A stretch of DNA of 64,000 bases, from contig NZ_LN913001.1 in assembly GCF_001487105.1 (NCBI RefSeq), positions 1,978,372 to 2,042,371 of the forward strand, in the 5' to 3' direction. Of this stretch, positions 29,346 to 39,792 are shown piece after piece (within the stretch, counting starts at the first letter, position 1; each line of letters opens with the position of its first letter). The stretch is from Mediterraneibacter massiliensis (lineage in GTDB: Bacteria > Bacillota > Clostridia > Lachnospirales > Lachnospiraceae). The notes under the pieces were generated by a model, which was not told the DNA's origin, searched no databases, and saw only the letters and a program-made list of their open reading frames with translations. The translations under genes and the position numbers were made by a program.

Positions 29346-32072
29346 ATGAATTACGGAAAAGAGAATCTTTCCAAGAGAAAGAAAAATATCTCTTCTAAGA
29401 AGAAAATGAAAAAGAAACGGGTCGGCGTCCGGGTATTTAAAGCTGTCGTCATCTGCCTGCTTCTGATCGGTATGATCGGAGTAGCCGGAACTGCTTTCTT
29501 TGCAAAGAAGATCATAGACAATGCGCCAAAGGTTACACCTGCGAATATCAAGCCGCAGGGATATACTACCTTTGTATATGCCAAAGACGGCACTGAGCTG
29601 GAACAATTTAAAGAATCCGGTTCTAACCGTGTCTATAAAACGATCGACGAGGTTCCGGAATATCTGGCAAACGCCTTTGTCGCTATCGAGGACGAGCGTT
29701 TTTATGAACATAATGGGATAGATCTACAAGGTATTTTAAGAGCTGCCGTTATCGGCGTCACTTCCGGCGGTGATTTTTCACAGGGGGCAAGTACGCTGAC
29801 ACAACAGCTTATTAAAAATAATGTTTTCCCTAATTTCACGGATGAAAAGACATTTTATGACCGTCTGGAAAGAAAACTGCAGGAACAGTATCTTGCGGTC
29901 GAAATCGAAAAACAAATGAGTAAAGATGAAATACTGGAATCTTATATGAACACGATCAATCTAGGTCAGAGTTGTCTAGGTGTCCAGGCTGCATCCAAAC
30001 GCTACTTTAACAAAGATGCTTCTGAATTGACACTCTCTGAATCCGCTATGATCGCCGGTATCACACAGAATCCAACCTACTATGATCCAGTTATAAATCC
30101 AGAAAATAATGCAAAACGCCGGGAAGAAGTTCTAAATAAAATGCTGAAGCAAAAATATATCACACAGGCCGAATATGATGAAGCCCTTGCAGATCCGGTA
30201 TATGATCGGGTTTTGCAGACTGCTCCTGCTTCCGACGCCACTCCCTATTCCTATTTTTCTGACTCTCTGGCAGAACAGGTCATCCAGGATCTGATGGAAC
30301 GCAAAGGCTTTACCGAGACACAGGCACACAACGCATTATACAGCGGAGGACTGACGATCACGGCGACGCAAGATCCTACTATACAACAAATCTGTGATGA
30401 GGAGGTTGCAAATGTAGGCGACTATCTCGGTGTATGGGAATATGGTCTTGATTATGCTCTGACGATCAACCGGGCGGATGGTACAGTGGAGAATTACAGT
30501 AAAGAAATGCTGGGAGACTATATCGCCTCTGCCTGGGGACGTGAATATCCGCTTGTCTTTTATTCTGAAGAGGAAGTACACAGCGCAATCGCGGAATATA
30601 AAGGCACTTTGAATATCACGGAGGAGGATACCGTGGACGAACGGATCGATATTTCCCCGCAGCCGCAGGCTTCTGTCGTTTTGATGGATCAATATACCGG
30701 AGAAGTAAAAGCGATCGTTGGCGGCCGCGGAGAAAAAACAGCCAGTCTTTCTCTCAACCGTGCCACTGATTCGCCCAGACAGCCTGGTTCCTGTTTCAAG
30801 GTGCTTTCCACCTATGCTCCCGCGATCGACAGCGCAGGTTATACTCTTGCAACCATGATCGACAATAAGGGACCTTTTACCTATAAAGACGGCAACAAAG
30901 CCAACAACTGGGACAATCAATATCCTGGTCAGTCCACAGTCCGCTACTCTATCGAACATTCCATCAATGTCTGTGCTGTAGAGACGTTGACTGCGATCGG
31001 TGAACAAACCGGTTATGATAAACTGCTGGACTTTGGCTTTACGACTCTGGTAGATGGAAATAATGAAAATTTCCCTGGTATGACAGACGTTGCGCAGGCA
31101 ACTGCTCTGGGTGGTATCACAAGAGGTGTATATAATATCGAAATGACTGCTGCATACGCTTCGATCGCAAATGGCGGTGTATATACAAAACCAATCCTGT
31201 ATACGCAGGTACTTGATCATGACGGGAATGTTTTATTAGACAATACAACACCTGACACACACCAGGTACTCAAAGACTCCACCGCAGCACTTTTAACCAG
31301 CGCAATGCGGGATGTTATTGAAAAGGGCACCGGTACAGCGGCAAGGCTGAACAGCATGCCGGCAGCCGGCAAGACAGGTACAACAGAGAACAGTACTGAC
31401 CTCTGGCTTTCTGCTTTCACTCCATACTACACTTGTTCTGTATGGGGCGGATATGACGAAAATAAACCAATGGATGGCATCAGTCAGGTTTGGCATGAGA
31501 CTCTATGGAAAAACATCATGGATCGTGTTCATGAAGGACTGGAGTACAAAGATTTTACAATGCCGTCCTCTGTAGAGCAGAAAACGATCTGTACAAAAAC
31601 CGGACTTTTGGCAGTAGATGGATGCCCAGCCCTGACAGAATATTTTGCTGTCGGCACTGTTCCAACGCAGAGTTGTTCCGGGCATAAAGATGAAGAAGAT
31701 AAAGATAAAGACAAGGATAAAGATAAGGACAAAGATACCTCCGACACGGATGATACTGACAATGAAAATACCAATAATGGCGGTACCGACGGTGGCGATA
31801 CCGATGGCGGCGGCGATGGCGGTGGTACTGGCGGCGGCGATGGCGGCGGTAATGGCGGTACTGGCGGCGGCGATGGCGGCGGTAATGGCGGTACTGGCGG
31901 CGGCGATGGCGGCGGTACTGGCGGTACTGGCGGCGGCGATGGCGGTACTGGTGGTGGTACCGGCGGCGGCACCGGCGGTGGCGAAACCGGCGGCGGCACT
32001 GGCGGCCCGGCGGTGGCGAAACCGGCGGCGGCACTGGCGGCGGCAATACCGGTCAATAATTTCCTGCTATAA
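29346..32072 (+). CDS. Class A penicillin-binding protein 1A with slipped Gly-rich tail
   Basis: 908 residues: short basic cytoplasmic tail, one membrane helix (about 33-57), GT51 transglycosylase (VAIEDERFYEHNGID, QGASTLTQQLIKN) and transpeptidase (active-site Ser in PGSCFK, SIN in EHSINVCAVE, AAGKTGTTE). After residue 780 comes a DKDKDKDKDKDKD run and a Gly/Thr/Asp repeat tail. A one-base loss at about 32006 moves the last 20 residues into a different frame (PAVAKPAAALAAAIP). Restoring it would end the protein GGNTGQ at 32059. AAGGAGG precedes the ATG. It polymerises and cross-links peptidoglycan at the outer membrane face; catalytic domains are unaffected. Confidence 0.93.
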   Translation: MNYGKENLSKRKKNISSKKKMKKKRVGVRVFKAVVICLLLIGMIGVAGTAFFAKKIIDNAPKVTPANIKPQGYTTFVYAKDGTELEQFKESGSNRVYKTIDEVPEYLANAFVAIEDERFYEHNGIDLQGILRAAVIGVTSGGDFSQGASTLTQQLIKNNVFPNFTDEKTFYDRLERKLQEQYLAVEIEKQMSKDEILESYMNTINLGQSCLGVQAASKRYFNKDASELTLSESAMIAGITQNPTYYDPVINPENNAKRREEVLNKMLKQKYITQAEYDEALADPVYDRVLQTAPASDATPYSYFSDSLAEQVIQDLMERKGFTETQAHNALYSGGLTITATQDPTIQQICDEEVANVGDYLGVWEYGLDYALTINRADGTVENYSKEMLGDYIASAWGREYPLVFYSEEEVHSAIAEYKGTLNITEEDTVDERIDISPQPQASVVLMDQYTGEVKAIVGGRGEKTASLSLNRATDSPRQPGSCFKVLSTYAPAIDSAGYTLATMIDNKGPFTYKDGNKANNWDNQYPGQSTVRYSIEHSINVCAVETLTAIGEQTGYDKLLDFGFTTLVDGNNENFPGMTDVAQATALGGITRGVYNIEMTAAYASIANGGVYTKPILYTQVLDHDGNVLLDNTTPDTHQVLKDSTAALLTSAMRDVIEKGTGTAARLNSMPAAGKTGTTENSTDLWLSAFTPYYTCSVWGGYDENKPMDGISQVWHETLWKNIMDRVHEGLEYKDFTMPSSVEQKTICTKTGLLAVDGCPALTEYFAVGTVPTQSCSGHKDEEDKDKDKDKDKDKDTSDTDDTDNENTNNGGTDGGDTDGGGDGGGTGGGDGGGNGGTGGGDGGGNGGTGGGDGGGTGGTGGGDGGTGGGTGGGTGGGETGGGTGGPAVAKPAAALAAAIPVNNFLL
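31968..32038 (+). repeat. 36-bp tandem repeat with one-base deletion
   Basis: Copy one 31968-32003 (GTGGGETGGGTG) and copy two 32004-32038 are identical except that copy two lacks the A of its first ACC codon, near 32007. Upstream, about 31810-31960, lie related 30-bp units encoding GGDGGGNGGT. Replication slippage here would change the tail length and frame. Confidence 0.8.
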
Positions 32073-32087
32073 GACACAGAACAAAAT

Positions 32088-32126
32088 AAGTCCCTCCCGG
32101 TAATATACATGAACCGTGAGGGACTT
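32088..32126. terminator. Terminator between PBP1A and glucokinase genes
   Basis: Stem AAGTCCCTC (32088-32096) with GAGGGACTT (32118-32126); lies between two convergent genes. The T-tract is poor on both sides. Confidence 0.6.
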
Positions 32127-32155
32127 CTTGCTGCTATAGTATTTTTCTGTTTCTA

Positions 32156-33097
32156 TCAGCACACCTCGTCTATGATCAGTTTTGCCGCGCCGCAGATGCC
32201 TGCGTCATTTCCTAGCGTCGCCAAAACAAACCGCACCTCTTTATTAGCAAAAAAAGCATGTTCCTTATAAGGCTTTTCTATAAAAGAAAGCAGTACATCT
32301 CCCGCTTTTGATACTCCTCCGCCCAATACGATAACAGAAGGATCTGTAACTGCTGCCAGATTCGCCAGACCACATCCTAAATATTCACCAAACGCGATTG
32401 CGATTTCCTTTGCCACTTCATCCCCTTCTTTGACGGCGTCAAATACATCTTTGGCAGTCACTTTTTCCTCTTTCAATAGAGTTTGTTTATCCGTGCTCTT
32501 TAACTTTTGTTTTGCCAGACGCACGATGCCCGTTGCAGAAGCATACTGTTCCAGACATCCTCTTTTTCCGCATCCGCAGGTTTCTGTCTCACTGTAATTC
32601 ACACAGATATGACCAATCTCCCCTCCTGCCCCGTGTGCACCGGTGAGGACTTTCCCATTGATGATCACACCGCCGCCCACGCCGGTTCCAAGCGTCACCA
32701 TCACCATATTTTTTTCTCCGCTGCCGCCGCCTTTCCACATCTCGCCCAGCGCAGCTACATTTGCGTCATTTCCTACTTTTACTTTCAATCCCGTCAATGC
32801 TTCCAGTTCTTTTCTGACTTCTTTGTACTTCCATCCTAGATTTACACTTCCATTTACAATACCGTCTTCCGTCACCGGAGCAGGCACTCCTACACCGATC
32901 CCGATCACATTCTCTTTTTCTATGTGATGCTCTGCAAGTTTCTTTTCGATTGCATCCGCTATATCCGGCAGTACAGCTGCTCCTTCATTGTCCGTATGGG
33001 ATATGATCTCCCACTTGTCGATGATATCCCCTTCTGTTCCCAAAAGTCCTAGTTTTACTGTTGTTCCTCCAATATCAACTCCAAAACAATACTTCAT
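32156..33097 (-). CDS. glcK: ROK-family glucokinase
   Basis: 313 residues. N-terminal phosphate loop FGVDIGGTTVKLGLL, GVGVPAPV, GNDANVAALGE with the catalytic Asp, LGTGVGGGVI, the ROK zinc motif GHICVNY followed by CGCGKRGCLEQYAS, and VIVLGGGVSKAG. It would phosphorylate glucose to glucose-6-phosphate, which suits the beta-glucosidase locus at the start of the window. It lies 20 bases behind hprK and is probably in a uvrC-hprK-glcK operon. Confidence 0.93.
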   Translation of the reverse strand: MKYCFGVDIGGTTVKLGLLGTEGDIIDKWEIISHTDNEGAAVLPDIADAIEKKLAEHHIEKENVIGIGVGVPAPVTEDGIVNGSVNLGWKYKEVRKELEALTGLKVKVGNDANVAALGEMWKGGGSGEKNMVMVTLGTGVGGGVIINGKVLTGAHGAGGEIGHICVNYSETETCGCGKRGCLEQYASATGIVRLAKQKLKSTDKQTLLKEEKVTAKDVFDAVKEGDEVAKEIAIAFGEYLGCGLANLAAVTDPSVIVLGGGVSKAGDVLLSFIEKPYKEHAFFANKEVRFVLATLGNDAGICGAAKLIIDEVC

Positions 33098-33117
33098 GTC
33101 TGTCTCCTATCCTTATC

Positions 33118-34047
33118 CTATCTTTTCTTTGCCAGATTTTCCTGCACACGCTTATATAATTCCTGTGCCGCATTATATCCCATCTGTTTCTGTCTATGAT
33201 TGACCGCGGCAGATTCTACGATAATCGCGAGATTACGCCCCGGACGTATCGGGATACTATGACATACAACCCGATTCCCAAGAAATTCTGTATAATTTTC
33301 TTCTAATCCTAGGCGGTCATACTCCTTCTCCCTGCTCCAGTCTTCAAGCGTAATGACTAGATCGATATTCTGTGTTTCGCGGACACTTTGTACACCAAAC
33401 ATAGATTTTACATCTACGATCCCGATCCCGCGCAGTTCAATAAAGTGTCTTGTGATATCTGGCGCAGAGCCAACTAATGTATCATCGCTCACCTTACGTA
33501 TTTCCACCACGTCATCTGTGACAAGACGATGTCCTCTCTTGATCAGTTCTAGAGCAGCCTCACTCTTTCCGATCCCACTTTCTCCCATGATCAAAACACC
33601 TACGCCATATACATCGACCAGAACACCATGTATGGAAATGCACGGCGCAAGTTTTACATTCATCCAGCGGATGATCTCCGCCATAAAATCTGATGTCTGC
33701 TTAGATGTTGTCAGGATCGGTGTATCTGCTTTTTCCGCTTTTTTCAAAAGCTCCCCGTCCGGCTCAAGATTCCTGCTGAATACAATACAGGGGATCTGAT
33801 GAGAAAGCAGTTCATCATAGATCTTGTTTTTTTCTTCTTGTGTCAATGTCTGTAAATATGTATATTCCACATATCCGATTATCTGCACACGATCCGAATC
33901 AAAATGATCAAAATACCCTGCAAGCTGCAGAGCCGGTCTGTTAATATCCGGTACATGTACCTCTTTATCTGCCAAGCTCACATCTGGTGTCAGATTTTTC
34001 AGATCCATTTTTTCGGCTATCTCACTTAACTTAATTCCTTGTCCCAT
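33118..34047 (-). CDS. hprK: HPr kinase/phosphorylase
   Basis: Bifunctional kinase/phosphorylase of Ser46 on HPr, central to carbon catabolite control in Firmicutes. The 309 residues have the Walker A GESGIGKSEAALELIKRGH, the HprK signature ELRGIGIVDVKSMFGVQ and the C-terminal IPIRPGRNLAIIVE. AAAGGAGAG precedes the ATG. It sits between uvrC and a glucokinase, so sugar entry and its control are linked here. Confidence 0.96.
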   Translation of the reverse strand: MGQGIKLSEIAEKMDLKNLTPDVSLADKEVHVPDINRPALQLAGYFDHFDSDRVQIIGYVEYTYLQTLTQEEKNKIYDELLSHQIPCIVFSRNLEPDGELLKKAEKADTPILTTSKQTSDFMAEIIRWMNVKLAPCISIHGVLVDVYGVGVLIMGESGIGKSEAALELIKRGHRLVTDDVVEIRKVSDDTLVGSAPDITRHFIELRGIGIVDVKSMFGVQSVRETQNIDLVITLEDWSREKEYDRLGLEENYTEFLGNRVVCHSIPIRPGRNLAIIVESAAVNHRQKQMGYNAAQELYKRVQENLAKKR

Positions 34048-34100
34048 AACTCTCTCCTTTCTGCTGTTCCAATTTTATGCGCCATTATGTTTTTATTATA

Positions 34101-35954
34101 TCATTTGTGAAAAAAATTGTATACGGATTCAGCGGCTTTTTCATTCATGGACGGAACAGAGGCAAGTTCTTCTTTTTCGGCCGCCCGGATGGCATCCAGA
34201 CTCATATAATGACGGATGAGAGCCTTCCTCCTTGCCGGTCCGATTCCTTCAATATCATCCAATATAGAGTGTACCTGCCCTTTTCCTCTTAACTGCCGAT
34301 GATACTCAATTGCGAACCGATGCGCTTCGTCCTGGATCCTGGTGATCAATTTAAAACCTTCGGAAGATCTATCTATCGGAATTTCTTTATTCTGATAATA
34401 CAGCCCGCGCGTTCTGTGGTGATCATCTTTTACCATTCCGCAGACAGGAATCGTAAGATTCAGTTTTTCCAGAACTTCCAGCGCGATATTGACTTGTCCT
34501 TTACCTCCATCCATCAATATCAGATCTGGAAATACGGTAAATTTTCCTAGCTCTATGTCCTCTTTTTTTTCTTGCAGTCCATGCATAAATCTGCGGGTCA
34601 ATACCTCACGCATGCTTCCATAATCATCTGCTCCCTGTATCCCTTTGATCTTGAACTTCCTATAGTCATTACGCTTGGGTTTTCCCCTTTCGTAGACGAT
34701 CATGGACCCCACCGACTCAAATCCATTCGTATTTGATATATCAAATGCCTCCATCCGGCGTATTTTATCCAGCCCCAGCCATGCCGCGATTTCTTTTACA
34801 GCGCCAATCGTTCTTCCTTCTTCACGCTTTAATCTTTCCTTATCTTTATCCAAAACAAGTCTTGCATTGTTTGCCGCCAATTCCACCAGCTTTTCTTTTG
34901 ACCCCTTCTTTGGAACACGGATAACCAGCTTTTGTCCTCTCTTTTTACTTAGCCACTCTTCTATCAGTTCCTTATCCTCTATTTCTTCCGGCAGCATCAG
35001 TTCCCCTGGGATAAATGGCGTCCCTGCATAATACTGTTTGATAAAGCTGTCCAATATACTTCTGTGTTCCTCTCCCTTTGAAATACGCAGATAAAAGTGC
35101 TCTCTTCCGATCAGCCGCCCGCCTCGGACAAAAAACACCTGTACCACTGCGTCTCCTTCTTCTGTAGCCACAGCAAGAATATCTCTGTCCTCCCCGCTGC
35201 TGTCCGTGATTTTTTGTTTCTGGGAAACTTTCTTTATACTATTTATCAATTCTCTGTACTCGATCGCTTTTTCAAACTCCAATTCTTCTGATGCCGTGTT
35301 CATTTTTTCTTCCAATTCTTTTAACACACTCTCATAATTTCCATTTAAAAAATGAATGACTTCACTGATAGCTTCCCCGTATTTTTCCTGGGAAATATAT
35401 CCCTGGCAAGGTGCGTCGCACTGTTTGATATGATAATTGAGACAAGGACGCTCCTTTCCTGTGTCCCTTGGCAGATTTCGATTACAGCTCCGCACATGAT
35501 ACAGCCTGTGGAGCAAATCCAGCGTATCTCTTACCGCCTGCGCGCTTGTATACGGTCCAAAGTACCGAGCTTTATCCTTCTGCATCCTTCTTGCCAGCAT
35601 GACACGAGGATATGCCTCATTTACCGTTACCTTGATAAAAGGGTACGCCTTATCATCCATCAGCATCGTATTATACTTCGGACGGTGTTCTTTGATCAGA
35701 TTGCATTCTAATACAAGAGCCTCCAGCTCAGAATCTGTCACTATATATTCAAATCTGCTGATATGTGTCACCATCTGTTCGATCTTCACACCCTTATTTC
35801 GACTGCTCTGAAAGTATTGACGGACACGGTTCTTCAGACTGATTGCCTTCCCCACATAGATAATCTCGTCCTTTTCATCATGCATGATATAGACGCCTGG
35901 TTTTCCCGGCAGTTTTTTTAATTCTTCTTCAATGTTAAAATTTATATTTTCCAT
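34101..35954 (-). CDS. uvrC: Excinuclease ABC subunit C
   Basis: Nucleotide-excision-repair nuclease making both incisions. The 617 residues contain the GIY-YIG domain ([27 protein letters not shown]), a cysteine cluster ([13 protein letters not shown]), the UVR motif, the RNase H-like nuclease domain ([20 protein letters not shown]) and C-terminal helix-hairpin-helix ([16 protein letters not shown]). The start is uncertain: ATG at 35966 lies one base from AAGGAG, which is too close, so the ATG at 35954 is preferred. Confidence 0.95.
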   Translation of the reverse strand: MENINFNIEEELKKLPGKPGVYIMHDEKDEIIYVGKAISLKNRVRQYFQSSRNKGVKIEQMVTHISRFEYIVTDSELEALVLECNLIKEHRPKYNTMLMDDKAYPFIKVTVNEAYPRVMLARRMQKDKARYFGPYTSAQAVRDTLDLLHRLYHVRSCNRNLPRDTGKERPCLNYHIKQCDAPCQGYISQEKYGEAISEVIHFLNGNYESVLKELEEKMNTASEELEFEKAIEYRELINSIKKVSQKQKITDSSGEDRDILAVATEEGDAVVQVFFVRGGRLIGREHFYLRISKGEEHRSILDSFIKQYYAGTPFIPGELMLPEEIEDKELIEEWLSKKRGQKLVIRVPKKGSKEKLVELAANNARLVLDKDKERLKREEGRTIGAVKEIAAWLGLDKIRRMEAFDISNTNGFESVGSMIVYERGKPKRNDYRKFKIKGIQGADDYGSMREVLTRRFMHGLQEKKEDIELGKFTVFPDLILMDGGKGQVNIALEVLEKLNLTIPVCGMVKDDHHRTRGLYYQNKEIPIDRSSEGFKLITRIQDEAHRFAIEYHRQLRGKGQVHSILDDIEGIGPARRKALIRHYMSLDAIRAAEKEELASVPSMNEKAAESVYNFFHK

Positions 35955-36030
35955 ATTTCCTACCATGCTCCTTCATACTGTTTTATTATATCGCGTATAT
36001 CTCTTGCGTACAATCCTAATCCTTCGGGTA

Positions 36031-36072
36031 AAAAATACCCCCAGCCGCGTTTCCACAGCTAAGGGTATTTTA
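36031..36072 (-). terminator. ftsH terminator
   Basis: Stem AAATACCC/GGGTATTT with inner AGC/GCT pairs and six T on the minus strand, 38 bases beyond the ftsH stop. Confidence 0.75.
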
Positions 36073-36109
36073 ACATAAATATTTCCGTCGTGCCGATCTT
36101 GATTGCTTT

Positions 36110-38122
36110 CTATTCCTCGGCCTCCGCAGGCTTCATAGTGATCCTGCCTTCCTGCTCTCCCTCTTTTTGTTCTTCTGTCTCTTCCTGCTTCTCTTCCGAT
36201 TCGTCGATTCCCTGCACTTGACGGAAGATCTCCATAAATTCTTTTCCGGTGATAGTCTCTTTTTCTATCAAGAAATCCGAGATTTTATCCAGTGCCTCCC
36301 TATTGTCTCTCAACAGACGTTTTGCTTCCTCATATGCAGCTTTCAATATCTTCATAACTTCTGCATCTATCTCCGCTGCAGTAGCATCTCCGCAGTTTAA
36401 AACCGGTCTGCCATCTAGGTAACGGTTCTGGATAGATTCCAGACCAATCAGCCCAAACTTTTCCGACATACCATACTGGGTGATCATTGCCCGGGCAATC
36501 TTAGTCGCTTTCTCAATATCATTGGACGCCCCTGTCGTCACCGTATCGAATACGATTTCTTCCGCAGCGCGTCCGCCCAGAGCCACAACCAACATGGCTT
36601 CCAGTTCTTTCTTCGTATTAAGGAACTTTTCTTCCTCCGGCGTCTGCATTACATAGCCAAGCGCTCCCATTGTCCTTGGTACGATCGTAATTTTCTGCAC
36701 CGGTTCTGTATTCTTCTGCAATGCCGTCACAAGTGCGTGTCCGACCTCATGATAAGAAACGATACGCCGTTCTTCCTTGCTCATAATACGGTCTTTCTTT
36801 TCTTTTCCGACCAGAACGACTTCTACTGCTTCAAAAAGATCCTTCTGGCTTACTACCTGTCTGCCGTTCTTCACCGCATTGATCGCCGCTTCATTGATCA
36901 TATTTGCCAGATCAGAACCAACAGCGCCGGATGTAGCAAGAGCGATTGCTTCCAAATCCACTGTCTCATCCATCTTTACATCCTTTGCGTGTACCTTCAA
37001 TACGTCAATCCGGCCCTTCAGATCTGGTTTATCCACGATGATACGTCTGTCAAAACGTCCCGGACGCAAAAGCGCCGGATCTAGAACTTCCGGACGATTT
37101 GTCGCAGCCAAAAGAAGCAGTCCCTTGTTGGTATCAAAGCCATCCATCTCTGCCAAAAGCTGGTTCAACGTCTGTTCTCTTTCGTCGTTTCCGCCCATCA
37201 TGGTATCTCTTGTTTTTCCGATCGCGTCGATCTCGTCTATAAATACAATGCATGGTGCCATCTGCTGTGCCTGTTTAAACAGATCACGCACACGGGAAGC
37301 TCCTACACCCACGTACATTTCCACAAATGCAGAACCTGACAAAGAAAAGAACGGTACTTTTGCCTCTCCTGCCACTGCCTTTGCCAACAGTGTCTTACCT
37401 GTTCCGGGAGGTCCTACCAACAATGCCCCTTTTGGAAGTTTAGCCCCTATGCCGGTATATTTTCCTGGATTATGCAGGAAATCTACGACTTCCTGCAGAG
37501 ATTCCTTTGCCTCATCCTGTCCAGCCACATCCTGGAACGTCACGCCGGTCTCTTTCTCCACGTATACTTTGGCGTTGCTCTTGCCAATGCCCATCATGCC
37601 GCCGCCTTTGGATACGCGGCGCATCACAAAGTTAAAAAGAACAACTACCATCAAGATCGGCAGCACTAAAGTAATAAAAAGTTCAAACAGCATGGAGGAA
37701 AGTGTGTCCGGAATCTTGGCGCTGAATTTTACTCCAGCTTTCTCCAGACGTTCTGTCAGGCTCTCATCATTTACCGTTCCTGTATAATAATCTGGTTCTT
37801 TCTGTTTTGTCCCATTTCCCTTTACACTTTCTTCCAACTGACCAACCAGATCCTCTGCCGTATTGCCGCTTTGTCTGCTCTCTGTTTTTGCGTCTTCTTT
37901 CAGCGTAATATAGATTTTGGAAGTATCAATCATAACTTCCTCTACTTTTTTGTCATCTACCAGTTCCAAAAATTTATCGTAACTGATCTCTTCTGGATTG
38001 TTATCCTTCATCAGCGAATACAGACCCATTACTATAAAAGTGACCAGCAGTGTCGTGACGAGAATAACGCCCCAACCCTGCCGGTTATTCTTGGGATCTT
38101 TATGATTATTCTGATTATCCAT
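36110..38122 (-). CDS. ftsH: ATP-dependent zinc metalloprotease FtsH
   Basis: Membrane AAA+ protease for quality control. From the ATG at 38122 (AGGAGG seven bases upstream) it has 670 residues: two membrane helices (WGVILVTTLLVTFIVMGLY and LFELFITLVLPILMVVVLF) around an extracytoplasmic domain, Walker A GPPGTGKTLLAKAVAG, Walker B CIVFIDEIDAIG, the second region of homology LLRPGRFDRRI and the zinc site SYHEVGHALV. The acidic C-terminal tail is Glu-rich. A frame extending to 38176 is rejected. Confidence 0.97.
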   Translation of the reverse strand: MDNQNNHKDPKNNRQGWGVILVTTLLVTFIVMGLYSLMKDNNPEEISYDKFLELVDDKKVEEVMIDTSKIYITLKEDAKTESRQSGNTAEDLVGQLEESVKGNGTKQKEPDYYTGTVNDESLTERLEKAGVKFSAKIPDTLSSMLFELFITLVLPILMVVVLFNFVMRRVSKGGGMMGIGKSNAKVYVEKETGVTFQDVAGQDEAKESLQEVVDFLHNPGKYTGIGAKLPKGALLVGPPGTGKTLLAKAVAGEAKVPFFSLSGSAFVEMYVGVGASRVRDLFKQAQQMAPCIVFIDEIDAIGKTRDTMMGGNDEREQTLNQLLAEMDGFDTNKGLLLLAATNRPEVLDPALLRPGRFDRRIIVDKPDLKGRIDVLKVHAKDVKMDETVDLEAIALATSGAVGSDLANMINEAAINAVKNGRQVVSQKDLFEAVEVVLVGKEKKDRIMSKEERRIVSYHEVGHALVTALQKNTEPVQKITIVPRTMGALGYVMQTPEEEKFLNTKKELEAMLVVALGGRAAEEIVFDTVTTGASNDIEKATKIARAMITQYGMSEKFGLIGLESIQNRYLDGRPVLNCGDATAAEIDAEVMKILKAAYEEAKRLLRDNREALDKISDFLIEKETITGKEFMEIFRQVQGIDESEEKQEETEEQKEGEQEGRITMKPAEAEE

Positions 38123-38191
38123 CGTATGCCTCCTAATTACAAATCGTGCAGGAAGGAACAGCCTCTGTTCCTGCACTGCAGCACTATTATC

Positions 38192-38220
38192 ATTATAAAG
38201 ACAGGCTGCCTATAAATCAA
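38192..38220 (-). promoter_or_regulatory. ftsH promoter
   Basis: TTGATT (38215-38220), 17-base spacer, TATAAT (38192-38197), about 70 bases before the ftsH start; no CIRCE-type element is seen. Confidence 0.65.
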
Positions 38221-38239
38221 CAAAAAGATTATGAAAATA

Positions 38240-38269
38240 TTGTAAAACCACATCATTTTATAGTATACT
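38240..38269 (+). promoter_or_regulatory. Promoter of the DUF1846 gene
   Basis: TTGTAA (38240-38245), 18-base spacer, TATACT (38264-38269); back to back with the ftsH promoter. Confidence 0.55.
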
Positions 38270-38305
38270 GGTTAGGAAATATGTCATGGATTGGGGAATA
38301 AAAAA

Positions 38306-39784
38306 ATGAAAATTGGTTTTGATAATGAAAAATACCTGCAGATGCAGTCTGAACATATCCGTCAGCGGATCGACCAGTTTGACAACAAACTATATCTGGA
38401 ATTCGGTGGAAAGCTTTTTGATGATTATCACGCTGCCCGTGTGCTTCCTGGTTTTGCGCCGGACAGCAAACTGCGCCTTTTAAAGCAATTAAGCGATCAG
38501 GCAGAGATCATCATCGTGATCAGCGCAAAAGACATCGATAAAAACAAAATGCGCGGAGATCTTGGGATTACCTACGATTCCGATGTTTTGCGCCTGATGG
38601 ACTCTTACAAAGAACAAGGACTGTATGTGAGCAGTGTGGTCATCACACAGTTTTCCGGACAGGACGGCGCCGTCCTCTTTAAAAACCATCTGGAAAATCT
38701 TGGAATCCATGTTTACCTTCATTATAATATAAGCGGGTATCCGTCCAATATACCGCTCATCGTCAGCGAGGACGGGTATGGAAAAAATGACTATATCCAG
38801 ACGACTCGTCCGCTCGTCATTGTAACTGCTCCCGGACCCGGAAGCGGTAAAATGGCCACTTGCCTTTCTCAGCTCTATCATGAACACAAACGGGGGATTC
38901 ATGCCGGTTATGCCAAATTTGAGACTTTTCCTGTATGGAACCTTCCACTTAAGCATCCGGTAAATCTGGCCTATGAGGCGGCAACTGCAGATTTGAATGA
39001 CGTCAACATGATCGATCCGTTCCATCTGGAAGCTTACGGAGAGACAACCGTTAATTATAACCGAGATGTAGAGATCTTTCCGGTATTAAATACCATGTTT
39101 GAAAAAATTTATGGAAAAAGTCCTTATAAATCACCGACTGATATGGGCGTCAACATGGCAGGAAACTGCATCTGCGACGACGCTGTCTGCCGGGAAGCCT
39201 CCTGCCAGGAGATCATCCGCCGTTACTATGCCTCCCTTAACTCCTTACTGAAAGGAAACAGTACGGAAGAAGAAGCACAGAAAATTGAACTTTTGATGAA
39301 TCAAGCCGGTACCGGCACACAGGACCGCAAAGTGGTAGGCGCTGCTTTGAACCGCGCAAAAGAAACTGCCGGTCCTGCCGCTGCAATGGAATTAGATGAC
39401 GGCAGGATCATTACCGGCAAGACGACTAATCTCCTGGGCGCCTCCGCGGCACTATTGCTCAATGTATTAAAAGAACTTGCCGGCTTGGATCATGAGCTCC
39501 ATATTATTTCGCCGGAATCCATCGAGCCTATTCAAAAGCTAAAGGTAGACTATCTAAAAAGCAAAAATCCAAGACTCCATACAGATGAAGTTCTGATCGC
39601 TCTGTCCACCAGTGCTGCTTTAAACGAGGATGCCAGACTGGCGCTCAGACAACTGCCAAAATTAAACGGATGTCAGGCGCATACTTCTGTCATGATCTCT
39701 GATGTAGACATCAAAATTTTCAAAAAGCTGGGTGTACAGCTTACTTGTGAAGCCATTTACGAAACAGATCAGATATATCATTAA
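38306..39784 (+). CDS. DUF1846 domain-containing protein
   Basis: 492 residues matching the DUF1846 family across its length (GFDNEKYLQMQSEHIRQRI, KLYLEFGGKLFDDYHAARVLPGF, VTAPGPGSGKMATCLSQLYHE, DMGVNMAGNCICDD). The P-loop-like GPGSGKMATC suggests nucleotide binding. Structures exist for the family but the biochemical function is not established. The ATG at 38306 is preferred to an upstream TTG. It is a single gene with its own promoter and terminator. Confidence 0.88.
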   Translation: MKIGFDNEKYLQMQSEHIRQRIDQFDNKLYLEFGGKLFDDYHAARVLPGFAPDSKLRLLKQLSDQAEIIIVISAKDIDKNKMRGDLGITYDSDVLRLMDSYKEQGLYVSSVVITQFSGQDGAVLFKNHLENLGIHVYLHYNISGYPSNIPLIVSEDGYGKNDYIQTTRPLVIVTAPGPGSGKMATCLSQLYHEHKRGIHAGYAKFETFPVWNLPLKHPVNLAYEAATADLNDVNMIDPFHLEAYGETTVNYNRDVEIFPVLNTMFEKIYGKSPYKSPTDMGVNMAGNCICDDAVCREASCQEIIRRYYASLNSLLKGNSTEEEAQKIELLMNQAGTGTQDRKVVGAALNRAKETAGPAAAMELDDGRIITGKTTNLLGASAALLLNVLKELAGLDHELHIISPESIEPIQKLKVDYLKSKNPRLHTDEVLIALSTSAALNEDARLALRQLPKLNGCQAHTSVMISDVDIKIFKKLGVQLTCEAIYETDQIYH

Positions 39785-39792
39785 AAAGAATA

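Noticed and set aside
30336..31220. 294-codon minus-strand frame inside PBP1A
   Set aside because: Antisense to a complete, conserved catalytic domain; no gene-like features.
31810..32040. CRISPR-like repeat array
   Set aside because: Repeats are in-frame Gly codons without unique spacers; protein-coding tandem repeat.
31529..32110. Long minus-strand frames opposite the Gly-rich PBP1A tail
   Set aside because: They are Pro/Ser/Val-rich or Arg/His-rich mirror translations of the repeat, with no start context.
36777..37787. 336-codon plus-strand frame inside ftsH
   Set aside because: Antisense shadow; codon pattern follows ftsH.
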